A stretch of DNA of 64,000 bases, taken from NCBI GenBank assembly GCA_030052745.1, contig JANBVO010000011.1, positions 769,768 through 833,767 of the forward strand, given 5' to 3'. The position numbers were made by a program, and so were the translations under genes. The notes below the pieces were generated by a model. The model had not been told where the DNA came from. It did no database searches and worked only from the letters and a program-made list of their open reading frames with translations. Positions 34,609 to 46,717 of this stretch are shown piece by piece. The stretch comes from Pleurostoma richardsiae. Its lineage: Eukaryota; Ascomycota; Sordariomycetes; Calosphaeriales; Pleurostomataceae. The first letter of the stretch is position 1; each line of letters opens with the position of its first letter.

Positions 34609-36287
34609 TGAGCGCTCTGATGAACAAATGAACGAATAATTACTTCACTCTCTGGAATCCGAAGCTGGATGAGAAAGATATGAGTATTACAATCGACTCG
34701 GTGGTTGAGGTTTGATGAAACGTAGTATGAGAACTGGTGAGAGACGCCATAATATCCTTTCAGTCTCTTGCTACGTCAGACATCTACTTTCTTCTGGCCA
34801 TTCTGGCTAGGACTCGCTCTTCCAATACCTATCACACGGGGCGAAACTTCTGGATTTCGACGGTGATAGAGTAGCACTATGACGGTGAATGTTTCGGTTG
34901 AATAGCACACGCTGAGACATGGTAACAGTAAACTCTGTTCCGTCTTCTTAGATACTAGAACGCCACATGCTACACAGATCTCCAGTTCAACGAAGCTCGT
35001 AGTGTAACTGTTGGAAGTCAGCCGCGATCCCCGGTCCTCGGCCCTCGGCCTCCCTCAGTTCTGGGTCTATAGGAAGGAAGGTGATAGATTGTTGGAGTTC
35101 TGGAGGACTTTCAGTTTGGATACTGAATTATTGAACGCTGGTAGTTGATGAAGTATGATGCAAACCACGAATGATCGAGATTCTGGATGAAGTAATACTG
35201 CAATGCAGGTTCTGTAGAGTGTAACAGGACCTGTCAGTCTCAATGAGCTTGACCAGTGAATGGCCTTGGTTGGCAATTTCTTCATCGAATCTAATGTCAC
35301 GTCTGTTTATCTATGCTAATTGCCGATGCCTCTACGTTGCCATCCTGTGTAAATCAATGAATCGTCATTAACGTCCAACTCATCATCATTTGCCTAGCCT
35401 AGGTATTGTATCACGTTTCTCTTGAATGGGTTCCTGACGCCTCCGCCAATGTGAACGAAAACAGACCCCGACCTAATCCAGGCCTAAAAAAGGAAAATCG
35501 AGCGTTTACTGTGCCTGAAAGTCCGGAGCGCAGCCGATAGGTCTGTCAGCCGTCAGTATTCTCAATGTAGTGTGATGGTGCGCAGCGAGTGTCTCGGAAC
35601 GGGAAGCAGTAAAGCTGTGGCGGATGAGCGGAAACTCGCGGCTTTCGATGAAGACCACGACTCCAATGTGCCCGAGAGCCCATCACAATATCTTTTCGTT
35701 TGCGAAAAGCTTCGCGTTATACCTCTGGAACTTTGGTTCCTACAGAGTGCGGCGAGCAAGTCACATAGCCAATCGGATTATCCGCGGTTGCGATCCAGCC
35801 TCCCGGCTACCCTCATCTGGTACCACGTAAATTATTCAGTCCAAGAACATCGGTTAGACTATCTCCGAGGCAAGTAACAGCCTCGTATTCTTGGAACGAG
35901 TCTCTAGACGTGCTCAAGTCGATATGTGGAGAGATTCCCATCAGCTCTACATTACGGTAGTTAACAAGGTGCAGGTGGAAAAGTGATTGCAGATGTGGAT
36001 TTATCGGCTTCTGAAGTAACATCCTGACCCTTCGCGCGGAAGAACGATGGTCGATGACTTCACAAGGGCAGTAACCCTCCAAAGCCGAGGCAAGAGTATT
36101 AATTCGAATGTCTCGATCAATTCCTTCCGATAGGGCGTCACAGACGCGAGTGCCGTATGAACGAACATGCGACTTGCTATTGTACAATTTTCCGTGGCTC
36201 CGGAACTCCATGACCTAAACCGAACAAACGCCTCCCATGCTAGGTGCTGTGAAAAGAAATGTGGGAAAGACTGTCCACTGCGATGCG
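34609..36287. other. Intergenic, no gene found
   Basis: 1.68 kb including the expansin-like gene promoter. Small ORFs at 35562-35877 run on both strands and lack features. Confidence 0.5.
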
Positions 36288-36584
36288 CTACTCGTTGCCC
36301 TGCTGAGATTCGTACACCCTCATGGCGGCCTGAAGTTCGTCGAGGCTCGTCCGGTCACCGTATGCGTCCAGCAAGAGTTTAGCCCGCCGCCGCCTCTCCG
36401 CGTCTTGTTGATGTAGCTTCTCCATGTTCGTGAGGTACTCCTCGATCTGTCCTTGCCTATATGCGGATATTCCGTACCCTAGGGGACGTTCGTTAGCTCG
36501 GTTGCTTTGTCTTTCGGAGAGCCGGGGGGGCTGCGAACCTATGGTCATGAGGACGAGAAATGGGGGGATCCTAGCAGATGGCAT
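36288..36584 (-). CDS. Small single-pass membrane protein, unknown function
   Basis: Two exons on the minus strand: 36584-36539 and 36478-36288, with a 60-nt intron (GTTCGC...TAG) whose length is a multiple of three, so the unspliced frame is also open. Spliced, it encodes 78 residues: MPSARIPPFLVLMTIGYGIS, a short N-terminal hydrophobic segment (about 6-20), then a charged helix with LTNMEKLHQQDAERRRRAKL and LLDAYGDRTSLDELQAAM. The layout resembles conserved small mitochondrial inner-membrane proteins of ascomycetes, but I cannot name it. Splicing removes an unnatural Pro/Arg-rich insert, which supports the intron. Confidence 0.62.
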   Translation of the reverse strand: MPSARIPPFLVLMTIGSQPPRLSERQSNRANERPLGYGISAYRQGQIEEYLTNMEKLHQQDAERRRRAKLLLDAYGDRTSLDELQAAMRVYESQQGNE

Positions 36585-37687
36585 GTTAGCTGGCTCTAAA
36601 GGGACTCAGCTGGGCGTCGGGCGACGGTAGCGCACCATTTCGCTCCCTTCCTCATGGTGTTCAGGAATGGGAGGAAGCCTGGGTAGACCCGAGCGGAGGT
36701 CGCGAAGTTCCGTCGAGGTATCCGGTACATATTGGGCAGCAGGCAGTGAAACTTGGTTCTGGCTCAAACCGATAGTCGATTGAGCGAAGAGAATAATGTG
36801 GTTTTCCCGAGTATCAAGCAGTGAGGGATGATAGCGTTCTTGAAGTTGCTGAAGGAGAGGAGGAGGGGAAGAAGAGGGCGCAGCCGGGAAGGGAAATACA
36901 GCGGCCGCGGGCCGGGGTCAGTGACGGGCCAGTCCGCTGAAGCGGTACGCCAGACTCGGCTGATTTGTAACTCGAGTGCATCAACTATGGGGAAATCTTC
37001 AAATGGCATCGCTGGAAACCGAGCCAGAGCTACGTCAGGGTCGCGGTTTGTCTCGTGGTCCTGCGGTCCCGTGGGGTGACGAGCCCCCTGTCCGTGGTGC
37101 CATCTGTGGGGAAGCTCTTTGCATGTGGAAGCATTTGCCGCGGCATCGGCCGGCACCGTTGCCAGTGCCACTTCCGGTTGGCCGAGGCGGCACTAGACTC
37201 AGGTACGGATTGCCGAGAAAGGGCCCCAAGCAATCATCGTCACTAGATATCGACGAGTAGAGCACCTTGACTTCGCGAAACAACTCCAAACCCGTTGTTT
37301 CGAGCGCGCTAGGGCGCCAGTCATCACGTTTCATCTTCCGGATGCCGTGCTTGTCCTGCGCGTGATGGCTGCTGGCTGCCGGCGCCGGTGCCGAGCGGCC
37401 CGCCGCAGATCCTACCAAGATGCCTAACACATTGGAGCAGCTACCAGGGCGTGCGGTTTGCAGGGGTTTTCTACACGAAAGAGGCCGAAGCCGAATTAGT
37501 CGCTTTGTCCTCATTCATCAAAGGGTGATGAAGTCCACGTTTCTCACTTCAGGGCTCGTGTGCCTGCCTGATCATGACCCAGAATTCCGAGAATGATGTC
37601 TATATCTATTCGGCGAATCTATACTTTCTATTTACTTTGAAGATTGAGTGCCTCCAACGCTATAGATCTTGCTTACAAGCTCATCAT
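36585..37687. other. Intergenic
   Basis: 1.1 kb between the small membrane protein and the O-methyltransferase stop. Several overlapping ORFs on both strands (36764-37514) look like shadows in GC-rich sequence; none has a recognisable domain. Confidence 0.45.
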
Positions 37688-39146
37688 TCAGGCAATCTCG
37701 GCCTCGATAAGCATCTCGTACTCCTGGGGGTCGGGCCAGAAGTTGACGATCTTGAAGCCGGCGCCGGTCAGGAGCTTCTCCCACGCGCTCTTGGTGCGCT
37801 CCGCAGCCGACAGCAGCGACATCATCTCCACGTCCATGGTGGTCTGGCTGATGCTCGCGCCCGTGGGCGGGAGCACGATGTCGTAGATGAAGAGCTTGGA
37901 GTAGCCCTTGACCATGGCGTCCCGGGTGTTCTTCAGCACGTCGGTGGCCTTGTCGTCCGGCCAGTCGTGGAGGACCGCGTGCATGAAATAGGCGCGGCTC
38001 CCTGCAAATTCGGCATTAGCGACAGTGCAGACATCTCTCTGTGTCTTTCCCGGGTGACAAACCTTTGACGGGCTGGGGCAGGAAGAAGTCGTGCGCCAGA
38101 GCCGTGACCTTCTTGTCGACCTTGGCGTGGGCAATGACCTCGGGAAGATCCTGCAGGACCAGCGCCCCGGCGGGCAGGTCGGGCGCCGCCTCGAGGACGT
38201 GGGAGATGTCGATGCCGGTGTTGCCACCAAGGTCGACGACGAGCGGCGAGCCGTCGTCGAGCTTAGCGCCGTCGATGAGCTTGCGGGGGTCGTACAGCTT
38301 GGTCCACGGCGTCTTCCACGCCGTCCAGGCCTCCATATGGCCCGTGAACGCCTCATAGTACTCGGGGCTCTTTTGCAGTCGCCCGAAGAAGTTGAGGCCA
38401 TCCGGGTCGCTGTCGGCGTGGTTGCTGGCATCGGCCGCTACGGGTTCCTTGTAACCTATCTTTGCAAGGTATTTCGGCAGGTTGTGACCAGTCAATATGT
38501 AATCGTAGTTCCTGGTGGGTAAAGACCGATTAGAAACGATCAGTTCGTGGGGTCGCTCAAGGATCGATGCCCGCCTGGGCCCTGGGGGTGGGGGAGAGGG
38601 GCGATGGAGAGGGCAATCCTTACGCTGCTTCAAGCGACGCGCGGACCTTAGTGCTTTCGTCGCCAATCGCGAGTGAAAACGGAGTGGACTTGAACTTGTC
38701 TTCCGCCGTCTCCTCCACGACGTTGAACGCGGCCAGCAGGCGGAACAATCGACCTATATGCCGGGTGTGAGCCCCGAATCATGGCAGACGCGTCACAGGG
38801 GTTGTGCGCGTATCTTCTCTGGGGGATGGGCGTGTGGGGGCATACGCAGAAGGTTTGGCTCGATGTCATGGGCAGCCAACTTGACCAGATCGTCGATGGA
38901 CTTTTCACCACCTCCGACCCCTGTCCATGCCTTCCAAAGGCCCAGATCGATACAGGTCTGCAGGGCAGCAAAGACGACAGGCTGCTCAAAGCAGAAGCCC
39001 CAGGCTCGTTCATAAGGGGACTCCACCCTGGCAAGCAGCCGACGTGCCGCCGCACGAACACTGAGGCGCTCTACCTCGTCGCCGCCGAAGGAGGCATGGC
39101 TGAAGGTGTCGAGGGCGGCGATGATATCCTTGGAATTGTAGGTCAT
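37688..39146 (-). CDS. SAM-dependent O-methyltransferase (sterigmatocystin 8-O-methyltransferase-like)
   Basis: Four exons on the minus strand: 39146-38846, 38753-38624, 38511-38063 and 38001-37688; introns of 92, 112 and 61 nt; 397 residues. The winged-helix dimerisation part (about 1-140, with NLLRRLFRLLAAFNVVEET after splicing) is followed by the SAM-binding motif LVVDLGGNTGIDISHVLE (about 234-251), QDLPEVI, and the catalytic-base region MHAVLHDWPDDKA (His about 305). The C-terminus with MDVEMMSLLSAAERT and GFKIVNFWP is typical of plant-type/fungal class II O-methyltransferases acting on aromatic polyketides. GNTG replaces the common GGxG, a mild deviation. No polyketide synthase lies in the window, so the substrate is unknown. 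Confidence 0.9.
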
Positions 39147-41084
39147 CTTGTACTAGGGATGGGGGAAACTATGGTCTGGGCAAGGTGTGATACAGACGAT
39201 TTTGGAAGCTTTTGTAGGGAACCGCAAGGGAAGAATGTGAACTGTGTAGTCTGAGTCCACGAGCAGAGTGCTGGTGTGCTTTCTGTATAAATACTCATCC
39301 TCCTTATCAGATTCATAGCTGTCATCTCCATGCGTTTGCAACGTGGCTGCGCAGCATTGTCAACAAGTGCGTAATCATGCCGCAGGAGTTCGGTCGTCCA
39401 GTCTAAGGAGATGTCTCCTGTGGAATCTGCAGCGACACTGGACTTGATCAGGGATAACATCCGTGAACCTTGCCGGCCATGCTTCCGGTCTGGGCCGACT
39501 TCCAAGGGGGGCCGGCTGGGGTGCTCTGTATTGTACGGTAGCAGCACCGTATTGTCGAACAGACTAGTGTCGCAGAGAGTCAATAATACACACGCTTTTG
39601 GAAGGAGACTGCGTTGCAAATGTCAGTATGCGGGTTCGAAGATGATGGGGATCATCCCAAGATACGTCGTGGGCCGATCTTAATCGGGTGTGGTTTGCGC
39701 TTACCTCGACGAAAATGGCGAAGGCGGACAGACAAGGATGCCCACGTTCGCGTTCTGCCGCATCAAATGCGTTGTTTCTGTAGTGGAAGTGCCTACGTGA
39801 TATTCGTACTGTACGTAGTGGTTTAGAGGACTGCGGAACTCCACCGTTACGATATATCATGTTCGTTTCTGCAAGGCTTAGGGGTCAGGCCCCGGTCAGG
39901 TATTCGAGCTAACGAGCTAACCTGACGGGCCACTGTGCCGCCATCCGCGGATCACAGTAGAAAGTTCCGCCTGGGGCTTGATGGCAGGGCCTAGCCGGTA
40001 GTGTTGATCGAGGCCAATTAGGGGGAGAGGGCGATGGCAGGCTACCCAGGGGTCTCTGTCCGTAAACGGTGGCAAAGCTACTAGTAGTTTCAGCGGTGTG
40101 GATCTTATTAGTGTGCATGAAAAGATGGGTTCTCTCCCCAGATCTCTGAGCGGATCCGCTAATAGTCCGCTGGCCCCCCTATCCCCACGGCGTTCTTCAA
40201 CAGCAGACAACAGCAGTTTTCGCGTGTATCTACCCAATAGAGTATCTAAATCGTGTGCCAAGCCGTATGATCTCCTCCTGCTCCTACCGCATCGCCCCAA
40301 GGCCGCGGCATGGTCCCAATCCAAATAGTTGATGGCAGTGTTGCTGAACTGTTTGCTGTTACTCCCTGCCTGCCATTAGCCGCCGAGTCGCTCGTCTCGC
40401 TTGTCTGGCATTATGTGTACGTAAACACTCTAACAGTTCGAGGCCACAGAGTTCAGACCGGTTGACCTCGGTCCAGACGGCATAAGCTCTTCGGAATTTA
40501 TCTTCGGGAACGGGGCAAGAGCAACTGCTTTAGTTTCGTCCCGAACCAGAGCTGTATGCCCGATGTTACTCTTTCGCAAGGACAGGGCAATTCCATTACA
40601 CTGTGTGATGAAAATCCCTGCTGTGTTTGCATATACCGCCGCGTACTGTCCACCGCGAATTCTAGGCATTTATGCAGCTCTCTCCACTGCCCAGATGCCC
40701 TGTAGGGGGGGGGGAAACGCACACAAAGGTCATACGTTCCTGCAGCACCCATGTGTTGCCTGCCATTGTACGCTACGTAGAAAATAGATCCTGAGGATCC
40801 CAGCGAATAGCAATGGAATTGCGCGATTTCTGGAACTCGTGGCGCAGAGAGCTTAAGTCACTGGGCCCTGCTGATACAGTAGTCCAGGGTTTTGACTTGC
40901 CAGGTCCCATGTGAAGTTGATAATGCCGAGAGACCCAACGCCTTTAGTCCGGAGGGAGAGGGAAATCCTCCGAGCCCATGGCAACGACCCTCTGTTTTCT
41001 TCCAGTCTTTCTCTTTCTTTCAGCACACGGCAGCATCACGACGTCTCCTCTGCTTCCTGAGAACTCCTCATTGTCAGCTTCGGT
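39147..41084. other. Intergenic, divergent promoter region
   Basis: 1.9 kb between the O-methyltransferase and the rhodopsin-like gene. ORFs at 39143-39619 (minus) and 40098-40328 (plus) have no domain or signal. A G9 run occurs near 40706. Nothing else recognised. Confidence 0.5.
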
Positions 41085-42399
41085 ATGAGCCAGTACTATG
41101 GAGGCCTCGGCCCCATGACCAATGCGGTCTTGTGGGTAGAGGTCGTGGTCTTCGCCGTCTTCGTCGCGTTGAGGCTCTATACCCGCATTTCGATTCTGAG
41201 TGCTGTTGGCCCCGACGACTACCTAGTTTCTGTCGCGCTGGTAAGGACAACTAGCTGTTCTGCCACCATACTGGCGGGAATACTGACAGGGTGGTGTAGG
41301 TGCTTCAGGTCGTTTACACTGCGTTCGTCACCGTGGCGACCAAGTACGGCCTCGGAAGATTCTACGCTGACATCGGCAATGCCGCCGTCTATTCCACGGC
41401 TGTCAAATATGAAGTATTCAGCCAGGTGGCCGGTCTCATGGTCATCGGTGTGGGCAAGTGCGCCGTTGGCATCTTTCTCCTCCGGATCGTGCGAAACAAG
41501 ATCCACATAGCTTTCATCTGGGCTTTCATTGCCGGAACCGTCTTCATCACACTCTTTGCCAGCGTCACCGTCGTCGTCCAGTGCATTCCTGTCCAGAAAA
41601 CTTGGGATTCCACTGTTCCGGGGACGTGCTGGCTCGATTTCACCAAGGTCGGCTTGACTGTCGGATGTAAGTGCCCCCCGCATACGAGACCATTGGGCGA
41701 CAATGTTGACGAATCTCCAGCTTGGTTTGTCGTCGCCGACTTCTCCTTTGCCATTCTGCCCTGGTTCGTCATCTGGGATCTCAATATGAAGCGCAAGGAG
41801 AAGATCACCGTCGCCTGTGGCCTGAGTCTCGGTGTTTTGTAAGCTTCACGACGAACCTCGTGATTCAACCTCCAGCAACCGAACTAACCATGGGAACACA
41901 GTGCCGGCGTCTGCGGTATTGTGCGGACGGTAGCCCTGAACGGTTTGAATGCAAAGGAGTACATCCGTATGTTATGATAATCGCCGTTCAACTCGCGTCA
42001 TTTTTCGCTAACCGGGCACCAGACGACACCGTGCCCATGCTCATCTGGTCCGCCACCGAGAGTACCGTCACCATTATGTGCTCGTCGATTCCCGTCCTGC
42101 GGCCGCTGTACGTCCGCTACCGGTACGGCAGCAAGGGCGACAGCTCCGGCAACAACAGCTCCTACAAGCTGCCGATGTACGGCAACAACAGCGCTCGGAA
42201 GTACGGCCTCGGGTCGACAACGGGCATGGAAGCAAAGGCTGGCTCGTCCCACCAGACGGTGATCACCTACAACGCAAACAACGCTAGCGACGAGAGCATA
42301 CTGCGGGACACCAAGGCTCAGAATGGCATATTTGCGGGAATCAAGAGGACGGACGAGGTCACTGTCAGCTACGCTGCACACGCCAAGCAGAACCAGTAG
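41085..42399 (+). CDS. Fungal rhodopsin-like seven-helix membrane protein
   Basis: Five exons: 41085-41240, 41300-41666, 41721-41838, 41902-41966 and 42023-42399; introns 54-63 nt; 360 residues. It belongs to the large Fung_rhodopsin group of plasma-membrane proteins related to PTH11-type receptors, of mostly unknown ligand. Landmarks: LWVEVVVFAVFVALRLYTRI with VGPDDYLV (about 17-48; the GPDDY motif is characteristic), YGLGRFYADI, SWFVVADFSFAILPWFVIWD (about 175-194), KITVACGLSLGVFAGVCGIV, and HDTVPMLIWSATESTVTIMC before SSIPVLRPLY, the family's final-helix motif. The tail (about 260-360) is hydrophilic, Ser/Asn/Gly-rich. There is no extracellular CFEM domain. A receptor role is inferred only. 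Confidence 0.87.
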
Positions 42400-44743
42400 A
42401 TCTTTTGACTGGCGCTTCCGTTCAATAATGTTTGTAAAAATTTGGCGAGGTGTAGGATACAGTCTGTGTAGGGATCATGGCAGTATAGACATTCTTTATT
42501 GTTTCCTCTTCTCTTGCTGGTCCTTCTTACCAGATCATAAGTCAGCAGACTCTGCGTTTGACATAGAGCAGGTAACCAATGGATCTCGCTGTTGATCTCT
42601 GCAACCCAACTAATGCAAACCCCAACAGTAACCCTCAAGTAGACCTCAGATAACCCTCAGTTAACCCCCGAGTACGATCCGGGAATCTCTACTTTGAAGG
42701 CTGCCCTAGTCCTTCAATCGATCAGCTGTTCGTTACCCCTGTGGTCTGGGCCGTCGTGAGCTCTGGTGTCAGTGTTGCGAGTTGCGACGACTCCTGGGAG
42801 CCCCAAGTTTGCCACCCGGGCTAAATTGGCCTACCGGCCCTGCATATCTAAGCAGTGCGGGACAGCCCGCTCCTTGGCGCCGCCTATCTGCAGCACCGTT
42901 AGATCACGCTCTCAGTCCCCTCCTTCAGGCCACGGATTGCGCTTCCGAGCTCATTGGCGAATGAGTTAGCTCTTCTGCAGTCCCTAAGCTCATCTAACGT
43001 TCTACTTTCCGCCGCTGCCATCTCTGGCTCTTGGGGGCATCGGTCCCCGACAACTCTGTCAAACTTGACATCAGAAGAGAAAGGACTCCGGGGATTCCTT
43101 TGATCTGAGCCTAGGGACTGTTAGATTGAGCTTTGACAGCATTTTAGCAGCCTTGACTGCCAGTCTACAATACTGTTCCATGGCATCATATGAAGAGCGG
43201 TGAAGTCCCAAATTGCCAGTCTTGTGACGGACTTCGCCCGGCGCAGTCCTGCGTAGCAAGGTGGCTCGAAATGCGACGAGCCGATGCAGGACGCCTAATA
43301 CTTACTGCAACAGTTAACCGCGGGCAGCCCTGTCCGGGCCACTAAATAGCTTCCGATTCTGGACAGATCTGCTGCGGCCGGTACCTTCGGAAGTCCTGGT
43401 CGCATTGGCTTGGGCGCGTTACTCTACGATGGTGATGAGCCCTCCCGGGCATGCCTTGTATGGACCTCATGTCAGTGATGGGAGTTAGGAGCACGGCGTT
43501 TTGGTAAGATTTGACACAGCGTAGGGCATGCCTAGCCTTTGTTCTCTGGGTAGTGGAGTGAAGAGCTTACCCAACCATTTTCAGGGGCACCTCCGAGAAT
43601 GTATGTAACCGACAAGCATCGCGGCATAGTTGCTTACTCGACCTCACCTAGTCAGCTTGTCAATCTGCCCAATATACATTCGAACACTCCCGCTAGCTCC
43701 TCATGACATGATTAGATCCGGGCAATTCATGGAGTTGTTCCTGGCCCAACGCGCGTTTCTCCTCTGCGCCTCTGCTCCCCTGCTCAACTAAGAAGGCGGG
43801 GCTGTAACGTACATACGATCAGGGGTGCGGTTGCAAGACATGTGCGAAACAGCGACAGAAAATGCGTCGCTGTACCAGCTACGGTTTGGAGATGGAATCT
43901 CCTGCCCTGTCGCTCTAGGTTGCTGAGCATATTGCCCAACTTCTTGTAGGAGCTCGCCGTTTCAATCGTAGCCGGGCGATGATGGCGTTCACGCATGCTT
44001 TACTTAGGACAGGTATGCAGGCTGGGATGCGTCCTTGATACTCTGATTCATTTCCCCTCCTTACGGTTGTTGTCTCATAGGATTCAAAGGTGCATCTGTC
44101 TGCAAATTCCCCTAAACATTTTCATTCGCATATCGCCATCCTCTAGACCTACCGAGCCAGCTCAATCTTAGCACTAGGAGTACGCGGCACCTAGATGCTC
44201 CTTTATTACCTAAGCGGTTCGCGAGGGAGAAGCGTGGCCGTAGATCAAGACGGTCTCTGTTGGGTCTTCGGTGATGGCACATACAGACATACCTACTCAG
44301 GGAGAGCTTACTGTGGTGATGGTCATTGAACGTGATTATTCTGTGAGACACCGAAAGTCGTGTTATCAAATGGCCGACTTCTTATCCAGGTGAATCAGCA
44401 GGAACTCGTGAGCAACCCTGGAACCTCGGATGTCTCAATCTCAGAGTGTCAGCAATCCTCTTGCTCGCCTTAGGTGGAGGCTGAACCTCGGCAACCCCAC
44501 ATAGGTATGATGTTGAACGTTGAGCCAAGGCGATCTCAACTGGGTCACGGGAGGAGCAACCCGCTCCTCAACAGAAAGACCGCATTTTCACGTGATTGAA
44601 CAGGAGCATGGGGGAACCTTGATTTATCTTTATATCTACAAGAGGTCTCTGATGTACACGTTGTAGGCTGGGCCTGGCCCCTGGGAACAGCGTCGTCTAC
44701 AGGAAAGAACTGTGTGCCCCCTTCCCAGCCAAAGTAGAACACA
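42400..44743. other. Intergenic, no gene found
   Basis: 2.3 kb. Bases 42605-42670 contain repeated CCTCAGTTAACCC-like words. Short ORFs have no recognisable features. Confidence 0.5.
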
Positions 44744-45656
44744 ATGTCCTCCTTTGTGGTGCAATGGATTGCTAGTCCTTGGCAACTAGTCACATCCCTT
44801 TTGAACGTCAGGACGATGATATTGGTGTTCATCGTCATAAATATCAAAAGTCTCCCTTTCATGTGGCATGTGAGTGGTCTGCATTTATTGCAGGATTTTG
44901 ACTCCAGCCTAGAGACTCACTGCTATCTTACAGGTCCGCTTCTTGAGAACATTCATCCGGCGGTTGACCGATCCGGCCCCATCAGTGTATCTCAGTCCGC
45001 GGTGCCTCTTCCTCCCTGCTATTAACACGACTCGCTCGCCATTATTTGAGTGCGACTACAATATTCACAAGTCCAACTCGACCTACTTCACCGACCTCGA
45101 CATCTCGCGGGGCAACATTAGCCTCGTACTCTTCCGCAAGCCATTCAACCCATTCCCGGGTCCCAACCAGCTCCTTATGGTGCTCGGGGGTGCCCAATGT
45201 GTCTGGCGCAAAGAGATAAAGCCGTACCAGTCATATGAGTTGTGGACTCGGGTCCTGAGCTGGGACGAGAAATGGATTTACCTTGTTAGCCACTTTGTGG
45301 AGCGCGGCCGTTTCGTGCCCCAGGAGTACGTTCTACAACCACGCGCGACTCCAGGGAAGAGGAGACGAGGAGAGATAAAGGAGCCTTTAAAAGCCGTTTT
45401 TGCGTCATCAGTGGCGAGATATGTCTTCAAAAACGGCAGGAGGACAATCCCCCCTGAACAGGTGTTGGGGACGTGTGGGCTATTGCCACTGGAGAGCGAC
45501 AAGGGCAATGAAGCGTTGAGGACTAGTCTGCAGGATGTCGAGAGGTTGAGGCTTAAATGGCTGCCGGTAGCTCAGTTACACCAGGGATGGGACACGATCC
45601 ACAGTCTGTTTGATGGAGATGAGACAGCTGCTCTGGGTCGCTACACAGATCTTTAG
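44744..45656 (+). CDS. Hot-dog thioesterase-like protein (4HBT_2 / THEM6-like)
   Basis: Two exons: 44744-44869 and 44934-45656, 64-nt intron GTGAGT...CAG; 282 residues. The N-terminal hydrophobic helix MILVFIVINIKSLPFMWHV (about 25-43) probably anchors it to a membrane. The hot-dog part starts at about 70 with SPLFECDYNIHKSNSTYFTD and LDISRGNISLVLF, the conserved core of the fungal THEM6-like group. The central sheet holds PYQSYELWTRVLSWDEKWIY and FVERGRFV. A basic loop (PGKRRRGEIKEPLK) precedes conserved RTIPPEQVLGTCGLLP. These proteins resemble 4-hydroxybenzoyl-CoA thioesterases, but activity in fungi is largely untested; the substrate is unknown. Confidence 0.82.
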
Positions 45657-46717
45657 TGATATCCCGGACGCGTTGTCCAAGCGGCGCCTCCGGTTGGAGG
45701 TAATTCCCTCTCTCGGCGCTGGAGAGGATGCTTTAGGATATATTGATTAGCATAGGATTATATGCTCGTACAACCAGATCTCCAAAATGATGACGATATG
45801 CCTACCCTAGAGACAATCTCGTCTCAGACAAGGTCCGGAAGCACCAACCTTGAGACAAGTCATGATAACAGACTGCTTCCGACTACAAATCCGAGGTTTT
45901 GGTACTATCTTCGATGAGGAGTCGCAGAGGGTTGCGAAGCCCCCAAGACCCCCTGCACAACTTCCTCGTCACTCTAGCAGCCTGTGCGATGGCAACATGA
46001 CTGATACAGACACGTATGCCTCAGTATCTCTGTAGATCTGTTTTCTTGGCCCTCCTTTCGTGTCGTGCAAACGCAGTCCTAGCCTCCTAGGCAAGATTGT
46101 CATCAATGAGAGAAGTGGTGCACCGCCAGTATTCATCGCCCATAGCCATTATCCCGTTATACATCAAATAACTCTTCCTCATGGGAATTTCAGTGCCCCC
46201 TTTCTTCGTATGTCAATCTCATCTTCCCTTGCTCAGTCTAACCCTACGGACATCGACCACTCCGCTCGAGTGACGGTCATAATGGATGTGTGTCGTTGCA
46301 TCGAACCAAAACCGCTCTTCAACAGAATAATTGGGACTGGCCATTTACAGCAAGTATCGCACCTTCAGAAATACATGTTGGGATAATTAAAGAAGGCTTG
46401 CATCCTGCAATTGTGATTGCTCCTGTGGAAGGGCCGTTCGGGGGAACCGACATACGACTTCACGCTTTTATACTACTTAATGGTAAAACCAGGACGTCAA
46501 GGACCTAATACTTCCATGGATAACTGAAAAACTCCACGGTTTCGACGACTCTTCGCGCTTTTCCTCAACAAGGGAGCTTATTCCCAGCACTTTGACGTTG
46601 TAGGTAGAATCATCTCACTGCGAAGGGGGCTATATGCCCCAAAATGGGCCATATTCGTTCATTCAAGTCGATCAGAACGGGCTTCGACTCGCTTCTCATG
46701 ATATTTCCGCCCGCTGT
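45657..46717. other. Intergenic, convergent 3' ends
   Basis: 1.06 kb. The ORFs at 45850-46035 and 46060-46508 show no domain and are not supported. Confidence 0.45.

Noticed and set aside
39143-39619. 158-residue minus-strand ORF upstream of the O-methyltransferase
   Set aside because: Lies in that gene's promoter and shows no protein-like features.
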